From positions 5,456,001 through 5,520,000 of the forward strand of contig NZ_LT629772.1 of assembly GCF_900105385.1 (NCBI RefSeq): a stretch of DNA of 64,000 bases, in the 5' to 3' direction. The stretch comes from Microlunatus soli. Lineage in GTDB: Bacteria > Actinomycetota > Actinomycetes > Propionibacteriales > Propionibacteriaceae. The notes beneath the pieces are model-generated. The model made no database searches. It worked only from the letters and a program-made list of their open reading frames with translations, and was not told the origin of the DNA. Shown here piece by piece: positions 58,015 to 64,000 of this stretch. Position 1 is the first letter of the stretch; every line of letters begins with the position of its first letter. The position numbers and the translations under genes were made by a program.

Positions 58015-58050
58015 CCGGCCGACGGCCGACCCTGCTCATGCGCCTGCGGC

Positions 58051-58142
58051 GCATTTCGCCGGGTCGGCCGGTTGTCTTCTGGGGGGCGACCCCCAGACCC
58101 CCGCTGTTCCCGCGCTGGCGCGCAGGAACGGGTGGTTGAGTC
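58051..58142. repeat. 92-bp direct repeat copy 1 with GC hairpin
   Basis: Begins GCATTTCGCCGGG and ends GGTGGTTGAGTC. It contains the hairpin TCTGGGGG-GCGA-CCCCCAGA (58078-58097). The second copy follows 147 bp later with about one base changed. Confidence 0.85.
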
Positions 58143-58197
58143 CTGCCGCTGGGATCGCCTGGCGGGCGTTTGTCTTTCCTGTGGTGCCGCCTGGGGT

Positions 58198-58289
58198 GCA
58201 TTTCGCCGGGTCGGCCGGTTGTCTTCTGGGGGGCGACCCCCAGACGCCCGCTGTTCCCGCGCTGGCGCGCAGGAACGGGTGGTTGAGTC
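58198..58289. repeat. 92-bp direct repeat copy 2 with GC hairpin
   Basis: Near-identical to copy 1, with ACGCCC replacing ACCCCC after the hairpin (58225-58244). The ~200-bp stretch from 58290 to 58500 shows nothing more that I recognise. Confidence 0.85.
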
Positions 58290-58500
58290 GTATTGCCACT
58301 GGGCAGTCGCCCGGCGGCCGTCGTCGGCGCCGTGATTCGCCCATCCGCCAACGATCTCGATCGCCACTGATCAACTCCTGGCCAGGCGGCGATATTGCAG
58401 TTCGTGTTGCGATATCGCCCTCGGCGGGGCTGCCGCGCCGCTCGGCGGCGGCATTCGGGAAGCTGCGGCGAGGCTGATGCGTTGTGTCGGTGTGGACGTG

Positions 58501-59580
58501 ATGTCGAGTGTGGTGATCGGGGCCGGGCAGGCCGGGTTGTCGGCGTCGTACCACCTGCAGCGGTTGGGGATCGAGCACGTCGTCCTGGACGCCGACGATG
58601 CACCGGGCGGGGCGTGGCAGCATCGGTGGGATGCCTTGACGATGCGCGACGTGCATCGGGTCGCCGAACTGCCGGACAACCCGCCGCCCGTGCATGACGG
58701 GCGGCGCGCCAACCAGGCCGTTCCGGCATCGTTCGGGGACTACGAGCGGCGTCATCGGCTGCCCGTGCTGCGGCCGGTCCGGGTCACCCGGGTCACCGAC
58801 TCCGACGGATTGCTGATCGTGCACGCCGACGACGCCGATCGTCCGACCCGGACGATCGTGAACGCCACCGGCACCTGGACCCACCCGTTCATCCCGCACT
58901 ATCCGGGGATGGAGACCTTCGTCGGCGAACAACTGCACACCGTGGACTACCCGGGCCCGGAGCACTTCCGCGGCAAGCGGGTGCTGGTCGTCGGCGGTGG
59001 CGCCTCGGCCGTGCAGTTCATCGGCGCGTTGGCGCCGATCACCGACACGCTGTGGGTCACCCGGCGCGAACCGGTCTGGCGGACCGACGACTTCACTCCG
59101 GAAGCCGGCCGGGCCGCCGTCGCGTTGGTCGAGCAACGAGTCGCCCGCGGACTGCCACCGGCCAGCGTGGTCAGCGTCACCGGGCTGGCACTGCGGGACC
59201 AGGAGCGGGCCGCCGAACGGCTCGGCGCCTACGACCGCCGACGCCCGATGTTCTCCTCGATCGAGCCGGACGGCGTCCGTTGGCCGGACGGCAGCTTCGA
59301 GTTCGTCGACGTGATCCTGTGGGCGACCGGTTTCCGTCCCGCCGTCGCCCACCTGGCGCCGCTGCAGTTGCGGGGACCCGGCGGCGGCATCCAGCTCGAC
59401 AACCACGGCCGCGGCACCGCCGCCGTCCGCGATCCGCGCGTCCAGTTGGTCGGCTACGGCCCGTCGGCAAGCACCATCGGCGCGAACCGTGCCGGCCGGG
59501 TCGCCGCCCGCGGAGTCGCCCGCTATCTGACCGATCATGCCGAGATCCCCGATCGAGCACTGAGTAACGCCGTCGGCTGA
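58501..59580 (+). CDS. FAD-dependent monooxygenase (flavin-containing monooxygenase-like)
   Basis: A 359-residue protein starting at the ATG at 58501 (start MSSVVIGAGQAGL). The FAD-binding GxGxxG is GAGQAG at residues ~7-12, the second nucleotide motif is VVGGGASAVQ, and NATGTWTHP and ILWATGFRP match the FMO/Baeyer-Villiger-type pattern. Likely a cytosolic NADPH-dependent oxidase of a small molecule. Substrate unknown. It is transcribed away from the tmRNA repeat region. Confidence 0.92.
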   Translation: MSSVVIGAGQAGLSASYHLQRLGIEHVVLDADDAPGGAWQHRWDALTMRDVHRVAELPDNPPPVHDGRRANQAVPASFGDYERRHRLPVLRPVRVTRVTDSDGLLIVHADDADRPTRTIVNATGTWTHPFIPHYPGMETFVGEQLHTVDYPGPEHFRGKRVLVVGGGASAVQFIGALAPITDTLWVTRREPVWRTDDFTPEAGRAAVALVEQRVARGLPPASVVSVTGLALRDQERAAERLGAYDRRRPMFSSIEPDGVRWPDGSFEFVDVILWATGFRPAVAHLAPLQLRGPGGGIQLDNHGRGTAAVRDPRVQLVGYGPSASTIGANRAGRVAARGVARYLTDHAEIPDRALSNAVG

Positions 59581-59649
59581 TGATCGGCCCGACATCGGTA
59601 GCGCGATAATCGCGTTGACGCGGGCAGCAGCGCCGACAACGATCGGGAC

Positions 59650-60570
59650 ATGTACGAGCTGAGGTTCACCCCGGACGCCGCCGGCTTCCTGGCCACAGCG
59701 GGAGATCGGCTTGCCCGACAGCCGGTGCTCAGCACGGTGATCGCCACGATCGCCGACCGAGCCGTAGCCGAGGACGCCGAGGGCATCCAGCGCGATCCCG
59801 ACCGGCCCTGGTGGTTCGTCACGATCGTTGATCATGTCGGGCTTGTTGATCATGCCCGAGATGTTGATCATGATGGCGAGATCGTCGGCACCGCGATGCG
59901 GACCGCTCCGGGTCCGGACCATGCGCTGTGGGTGACCGAGATGCCGCCCGAGGCCGCGGTCCAGCTGGCCCACGCGCTGCATGATCGCGGCGAGTTCGCG
60001 GGCGCGATGAACGGGTCGCTGCCGGCCACCCGACTGATGGCCGAGGAGAGCGCCCGACTGTGGGGCAAGCGCGCGGAGATCCGTTCCCACACACGACTGT
60101 ACGAGCTCGACACCCTGACTCCGCCGGTCGGTGTCGGCGGCACTCTGCGGGCCGCGGTGCCCGCTGATCTCGAGCTGCTGAACAACTGGCTGACGATCTT
60201 CGGCGCCGAGGCGGCCGAGCAGGGGGACCGGCCGGCACCGGAGCTGGTCGAGCATGATCGGGACGAGACGAGCCGCCGGATCAGGGACGGGCGGCTCTGG
60301 GTCTGGGAGGTCGACGGCCGACCGGTGCACGTGACCGGGGCCAACCTGCCGAGCCTGGGGGTCGCCAGGATCGGGCCGGTGCTGACACCGAAGGAATACC
60401 GCGGCCATGGCTACGCCGCCGCCGCGGTTGCCGGTGTCTCTCGCCGACTGCTCGACCTCGACGCGCGGGTCTGCCTGTTCACCGATCAGGCCAACCCGGT
60501 CTCCAACAAGCTGTATCAACGGCTCGGCTACCGCCCGGTCGTCGACATGGCCAACTTCGGCCTGAGCTGA
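59650..60570 (+). CDS. GNAT family acetyltransferase, two-part
   Basis: A 306-residue GNAT protein. The C-terminal half has the acetyl-CoA site (VLTPKEYRGHGYAAAAV) and the typical end LYQRLGYRPVVDMANF. The N-terminal half is a less conserved GNAT-like unit, as in two-domain GNATs. It has a short repeat (VDHVGL, VDHARD, VDHDGE) from an 18-bp DNA repeat with TTGATCATG in each unit. It lies 13 bp upstream of lysE-type exporter gene, possibly in one operon. Confidence 0.9.
   Translation: MYELRFTPDAAGFLATAGDRLARQPVLSTVIATIADRAVAEDAEGIQRDPDRPWWFVTIVDHVGLVDHARDVDHDGEIVGTAMRTAPGPDHALWVTEMPPEAAVQLAHALHDRGEFAGAMNGSLPATRLMAEESARLWGKRAEIRSHTRLYELDTLTPPVGVGGTLRAAVPADLELLNNWLTIFGAEAAEQGDRPAPELVEHDRDETSRRIRDGRLWVWEVDGRPVHVTGANLPSLGVARIGPVLTPKEYRGHGYAAAAVAGVSRRLLDLDARVCLFTDQANPVSNKLYQRLGYRPVVDMANFGLS
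59828..59880 (+). repeat. 18-bp in-frame minisatellite
   Basis: TTGATCATG occurs at 59828, 59846 and 59864, exactly 18 bp apart, inside the GNAT gene. Confidence 0.88.
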
Positions 60571-60583
60571 ACGGAAGCTGATC

Positions 60584-61234
60584 ATGTCCGGTACTCATCT
60601 GCTGACCTTCCTGGCAACGGTGATCGTGATCGTCGCGATTCCCGGGCCGTCCGTCCTGTTCACGATCAGCCGGGCACTGACCTACGGTCGGCGTACGGCG
60701 CTGCTCGGCGTCGTCGGCAACGCCGTCGGTTGCCTGCTCCAGGTGGCTGCGGTCTCCGCCGGTCTCGGAGTCCTGATCGTCCGCGCCGCGGAGGTCGTCA
60801 CGGTGCTCCGGTTCGCCGGCGCCGGCTACCTGATCTTCCTCGGTGTGCAGGCGATCCGACACCGTGGCCGGCTGGCGGCGGCGTTGGCCGGCGGCATCGA
60901 ACCGGTCCGTCCGCTGCGTGCCCTCGCCGACGGGTTATTGGTCGGCGCGACCAATCCGAAGATGATCGTCTTCCTGATCGTCTTCCTGATCGTCGCGCTG
61001 CCTCAGGTCACCGAACCCGCGGCCGGCATCCCGCTGCCGGTGCAGATGGCGGTCGCCGGCACCCTCGTGCCGCTGGTGGCGGTTCTGATGGATTCGACCT
61101 GGGCACTGGCCGCCGGCACGGTCCGCGGTTGGTTCACCCGGTCGCCGCGGCGGATGTCGGCGATCGGCGGAGCCGGCGGTCTGGCCGTGATCGGGGTCGG
61201 CGTCAGTGTTGCGGTCACCGGCCGCAACGGTTGA
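60584..61234 (+). CDS. LysE/RhtB family amino-acid exporter
   Basis: A 216-residue membrane protein with six helices. The family signature is FLATVIVIVAIPGPSVLFTI at the start (with P-G-P) and GATNPKMIVFLIVFLIVALPQ in the middle (the N-P-K motif; part shown). A short IVFL-IVFL doubling (12-bp DNA repeat) lengthens helix 4. These proteins export amino acids and related compounds. Its stop is adjacent to the stop of the converging methyltransferase gene. Confidence 0.92.
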   Translation: MSGTHLLTFLATVIVIVAIPGPSVLFTISRALTYGRRTALLGVVGNAVGCLLQVAAVSAGLGVLIVRAAEVVTVLRFAGAGYLIFLGVQAIRHRGRLAAALAGGIEPVRPLRALADGLLVGATNPKMIVFLIVFLIVALPQVTEPAAGIPLPVQMAVAGTLVPLVAVLMDSTWALAAGTVRGWFTRSPRRMSAIGGAGGLAVIGVGVSVAVTGRNG

Positions 61235-62026
61235 TCAGTCCTTCTGCCAGACCGAGACGTGGCTGGTGCTGTCGGCGGTGAACTCCGCACGATCCCAGCC
61301 GGACCAGCGGTGCTTCAGCCGCATCCCGGCGATCCGTGCCATCAGATCCATCTCCGCCGGCCACGCGTAGCGGAACGGGATCCGGTAGAAGCGGCCCGCG
61401 CCGTCCGCGGTGACGCTGACGTGGTTGGACGTGAACTGCTGGGTCACGACGTCGTACTGATCGAAACCGACATAACCGCCACGGTCGGCGTTCGGCGCGA
61501 CCGTGAACGGCACCGTGTCCTGCCCGGGCGGCAACTGCCGGAGCCCGGGCACTCCGACCTCGATCACGAACAGACCGCCCGGACGCAGATGCGCCGCCGC
61601 ATTGCAGAACACGTCGACCTGCCCGTCCTGGCTGGTCACATTGCTGATCGTGTTGAAGACCAGGAAGGCCAGCGAGAAGTCGCCGGGCACCCGGGTGCTG
61701 GTCATGTCGCCGATCGTGACGTCGACCCGATCGCCGCCGGGTTTGGCGGCGACCCGCTCCGCCATCGCCCGACTCAGCTCGATACCGCTGACGGTGACGC
61801 CGCGGTCGGCCAGCGGTGCAGCGATCCGGCCGGTGCCGACCGCGAACTCCAGCGCCGGCCCGCCGTCGGCCAACGCCTCCAGGACGTCGACCGCCGCCAT
61901 GATCGTTGCGGCCTCATTGGCGCCGCCGGGATTGTCGTAGTCGGCCGCAACGCTCTCGGGGAACCACCCGTCGGCGGGATCGTCACCGGCGGCCAGGATG
62001 GTGGACAGGTCGGACTGATCGCTCAC
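61235..62026 (-). CDS. Class I SAM-dependent methyltransferase
   Basis: A 263-residue methyltransferase with motif I LEFAVGTGRIAAPLA, motif post-I SGIELSRAM, and later HLRPGGLFVIEVG (motif III-IV). It belongs to the Methyltransf_25-type family. It lies back-to-back with the exporter gene. Substrate unknown; typical small-molecule methylase. Confidence 0.92.
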   Translation of the reverse strand: MSDQSDLSTILAAGDDPADGWFPESVAADYDNPGGANEAATIMAAVDVLEALADGGPALEFAVGTGRIAAPLADRGVTVSGIELSRAMAERVAAKPGGDRVDVTIGDMTSTRVPGDFSLAFLVFNTISNVTSQDGQVDVFCNAAAHLRPGGLFVIEVGVPGLRQLPPGQDTVPFTVAPNADRGGYVGFDQYDVVTQQFTSNHVSVTADGAGRFYRIPFRYAWPAEMDLMARIAGMRLKHRWSGWDRAEFTADSTSHVSVWQKD

Positions 62027-62081
62027 CGGCCGAACGCTACGCCCTCGGCGTGGGGTTGATCATCAGGATTTCCCTGGGCCG

Positions 62082-62702
62082 ATGAGCCAAGATGGAATGG
62101 TGCTGTTCTCCAACGCCGATCTGGAACGGATAGTCAGCGGAGAGGTCGATCTCGCCTTCCGCAGCTGGAAACGTCCGATGCACGCGGTCGGCGGCCGGCA
62201 GCGTACCCACGCCGGAGTGGTCGAGTTCACCGCGATCGACCGGGTCGAGCTGGACGAGATCACCGAGTCCGACGCCGGCCGCGCCGGCACCGACCTGGCC
62301 CGGCTCAGACGCTTCCTGACCACCAAACCGGGGGAGATCTACCGGATCGGCGTGCGATACGCCGGCCCCGACGAACGGGCGGCGCTGCGAGACCGTTCGC
62401 CGGACGGGGCGGAGCTGGACGAGATCGTCGAACGACTCCGGACGATGGATGGGCGGAGCCGACACGGCGCCTGGACCCGGCAACACCTGTCGCTGATCGA
62501 CCGGCACCCCGGCGAACTGGCCGAGACCCTGGCTACCTCGATCGGGCGGGACAAACTTCCGTTCAAGGCCGACATCAGACGGCTGAAGGAACTCGGACTG
62601 ACCGAGAGCCTGCGGGTCGGATACCGATTGTCGCCGCGCGGTCGTGCGGTGTTGGCCCGGCTGCGACTCACGGCGTCTGACGCAGGCTGGACTCCCGGAT
62701 GA
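62082..62702 (+). CDS. ASCH/PUA-like domain protein
   Basis: A 206-residue protein (ATG at 62082, or 62097 as MVLFSNADL). The N-terminal ~110 residues, with LAFRSWKRPMHAVGGRQRT and AGVVEFTAIDRVE, resemble the ASCH/PUA-like RNA-binding fold. The C-terminal ~90 residues form a winged helix (KADIRRLKELGLTES, YRLSPRGRAVLARL). I infer nucleic-acid binding; the role is unknown. Its 3' end overlaps the end of the LacI gene on the other strand by 35 bp. Confidence 0.75.
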   Translation: MSQDGMVLFSNADLERIVSGEVDLAFRSWKRPMHAVGGRQRTHAGVVEFTAIDRVELDEITESDAGRAGTDLARLRRFLTTKPGEIYRIGVRYAGPDERAALRDRSPDGAELDEIVERLRTMDGRSRHGAWTRQHLSLIDRHPGELAETLATSIGRDKLPFKADIRRLKELGLTESLRVGYRLSPRGRAVLARLRLTASDAGWTPG

Positions 62703-63663
62703 TCAGTGCACTGCGGGACCGCGGCAACAATTCGGAATGATCATCTTCTTCGACGAGCTTGATCAACCGTTCGGCGCTGAACCGGCCGGCGCCGTACGGA
62801 TCTCGTTGCAGGGCAGTGATCGACGGCGACGCGGTGCGGCAGAGCAGTGAGTCGTCCCAGGACAGGACGGCGATCGGCTCGGTCGCCGAACGCAGCGCGA
62901 TGCTGCCGCCGACGGCCATCAGGTCGTTGGAGTAGATGATCGCCGTGGGACGCCGCCGGTCCTCCAGGAGCGAACCGGTCAGCTCGCGGGACCCGTCGAA
63001 GGTGTAGTCACCCTGGACGGTGATCACCTCCATCCCACGGCGTCCGCCGATCTCCCGGACGGCTCGCCGACGCTCGGTCTCGTGCAGCAGATCGGGTGGT
63101 CCGCTGATGTGGACGATCCTGCGGTGACCCAGCTCGGCCAGATGATCGACCAGGGTCGCCGCATCGGTGGCCTGGTCGAAGTTCCAGCCGTCGGCGGCCC
63201 GACGACCGCCGTGCACCAGATAGGTCAGGGTCAGCTCGTCCAGCAGGGCCGGGCGCGGGTCGTCGGTGCGCAGGTCGGTCAGCAACACGCCGTCGACCCG
63301 GCCCTCGGCGTTCCAGGTGCGGTAGACCGCGGCCTCACTGTCCTGGTCGGCGACGAACCTGATCATCAGGCTGACGCCGGTCTCGGACAGTGCCGACTCG
63401 ATACCGGACAGCAACCCCATGTAGTACGGCTCGGAGCCGAGGTCCTCGGGCTGCCGGTTGAGCACGATCCCGTAGGCGTCGGCCCGTCGTCGAGACAATG
63501 ATCGAGCGCTGACACTGGGCTGCCAGCCCAGCTCGGCGGCCAGCGCGGTGACCCGCATCCGGGTCTCGTCGCCGACCCCGGGGCGGCCGTTCAGGGCATA
63601 GGACACCGACGCTCTGGAGAGCCCGAGTCGGGCTGCCAGATCATCGATCGTGACGCGCGCCAT
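62668..63663 (-). CDS. LacI-family transcriptional regulator 2
   Basis: A 331-residue regulator. The N-terminal helix-turn-helix is TIDDLAARLGLSRASVSYALNG (part) followed by a hinge helix and a periplasmic-binding-like sensor with ERRRAVREIGGR and WDDSLLCRTASPSIT. It probably responds to a sugar. A dyad-like AACCCTTTAAGGTT upstream is a candidate operator. Its target genes are not obvious in the window. Confidence 0.94.
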   Translation of the reverse strand: MARVTIDDLAARLGLSRASVSYALNGRPGVGDETRMRVTALAAELGWQPSVSARSLSRRRADAYGIVLNRQPEDLGSEPYYMGLLSGIESALSETGVSLMIRFVADQDSEAAVYRTWNAEGRVDGVLLTDLRTDDPRPALLDELTLTYLVHGGRRAADGWNFDQATDAATLVDHLAELGHRRIVHISGPPDLLHETERRRAVREIGGRRGMEVITVQGDYTFDGSRELTGSLLEDRRRPTAIIYSNDLMAVGGSIALRSATEPIAVLSWDDSLLCRTASPSITALQRDPYGAGRFSAERLIKLVEEDDHSELLPRSRSALIIRESSLRQTP

Positions 63664-63721
63664 TGCGGTTCGACCATCCTCTCTGCTCCGGCCCGTCCCG
63701 GGCCGCAGATGAGGTCAGCTT

Positions 63722-63735
63722 AACCCTTTAAGGTT
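63722..63735. promoter_or_regulatory. Possible LacI-2 operator/promoter element
   Basis: AACC-CTTTAA-GGTT is an imperfect dyad in an AT-rich island, 59 bp before the LacI start. It could be an operator or promoter element. Confidence 0.4.
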
Positions 63736-63770
63736 CGCGTGACCTGCGGCGGAACACCGAACCGGTGTGG

Positions 63771-64000
63771 TCACCGCGGCAACCGGTCGGCGCGCTGCTC
63801 GACCAGCTCCGGCGACGCGGTCAGCCGCCACGCCTCGAACGTCAGCTCGGCGAGTTCGCGACGATCGATCCCGGCCAGCCGGACCACGACCCAGCCGAAC
63901 TGGCCCGCCGTGAACTGCACCTCGAAGACGTCCGGCCGCTCGGCGACCAGCGCCAGCTGCTCGGCCAGCGGTTGTTTGAGCCCGACCGTCTGGGTGCGCG
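63771..64000 (-). CDS. MmcQ/YjbR family protein, 5' end outside window
   Basis: The C-terminal 75 codons of a gene that continues past the right edge. The visible translation, from the edge, is RTQTVGLKQPLAEQLALVAE and later FEVQFTAGQFGWVVVRL, ending RADRLPR. This matches the MmcQ/YjbR (CyaY-like fold) DNA-binding family C-terminal part. Function is uncertain; the full protein would be ~110-130 residues. Confidence 0.78.
   Translation of the reverse strand, partial: RTQTVGLKQPLAEQLALVAERPDVFEVQFTAGQFGWVVVRLAGIDRRELAELTFEAWRLTASPELVEQRADRLPR

Noticed and set aside
58051-58289. Direct repeats beside tmRNA as attL/attR of an integrated island
   Set aside because: Copies are only 147 bp apart, there is no integrase, and they do not duplicate the tmRNA 3' end.
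58036-60585. 849-codon minus-strand frame spanning the FAD monooxygenase and GNAT genes
   Set aside because: Shadow frame; both plus-strand genes have cofactor motifs and normal starts.

Overview
The window is 64 kb of GC-rich chromosomal DNA from an actinobacterium. Evidence for this includes GTG starts, many probable leaderless starts (a TAGGGT- or TAGGCT-like -10 box 6-9 nt before the start codon), a 13E12/DUF222-type HNH protein, SARP and DUF5937 regulators, F420/PPOX and DUF1707 proteins, a REC-only regulator beside a poly-HAMP kinase, and a tmRNA tag ending in ALAA. A Propionibacteriales or Microlunatus-like soil organism is my best guess; this is inference, since no rRNA is present. 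There is no prophage, CRISPR array or clear insertion sequence.

Region 1 (1-6861, minus strand) holds five genes joined by 4-bp stop/start overlaps: SWIM zinc finger, DUF5691, MoxR-type AAA ATPase, DUF5682 and a VWA protein cut by the window edge. It looks like a dedicated ATPase/VWA assembly machine of unknown substrate and is the best candidate for an undescribed system. Region 2 (6897-11317) has a serine hydrolase and a LacI regulator divergent from a ThuA/Gfo-Idh-MocA sugar-oxidation pair, with twin TTGCGCAA palindromes between them. Region 3 (11332-16660) has a two-gene ABC exporter, a GNAT acetyltransferase and an aminoglycoside-phosphotransferase-like kinase.

Region 4 (16661-20410) is repetitive and decayed. 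It holds a DUF222/HNH (13E12-like) gene whose start region is repeated three times with an exact 203-bp period, followed by GNAT and pyridoxamine-oxidase remnants. Region 5 (20440-28458) holds a methyltransferase, a siderophore-binding lipoprotein under an IdeR/DtxR-like iron box, a siderophore-interacting reductase, a SARP/NB-ARC/TPR regulator broken by a frameshift, a DUF5937 regulator and a FUSC-type membrane protein.

Region 6 (28692-37751) includes tRNA-Val(TAC), a BlaI/M56 pair with a perfect dyad operator divergent from a COG4705 membrane protein, a TauE/SafE permease, an SDR, a phytanoyl-CoA-dioxygenase-like enzyme divergent from an AraC regulator, and a ROK sugar kinase. Region 7 (37849-43179) is core cell biology: prfB, an F420-type oxidoreductase, ftsE, ftsX and an EnvC-like M23 peptidase, which is the expected FtsEX-controlled cell-wall hydrolase module.

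Region 8 (43299-49373) has a REC-only response regulator coupled to a 1473-residue cytosolic hybrid kinase with seven 92-residue HAMP repeats, followed by DUF6153-like and DUF305 proteins. Region 9 (49450-58014) has trpS preceded by an 11-codon leader peptide with tandem Trp codons and a four-segment attenuator, then smpB, two DUF2207 paralogues, an FKBP isomerase, a DUF1707 membrane protein and ssrA (tmRNA). Region 10 (58015-64000) has a 92-bp direct repeat, an FAD monooxygenase, GNAT, LysE exporter, methyltransferase, ASCH-like protein, LacI regulator and a partial MmcQ/YjbR protein. A GC-rich hairpin repeat family punctuates gene ends at four places.
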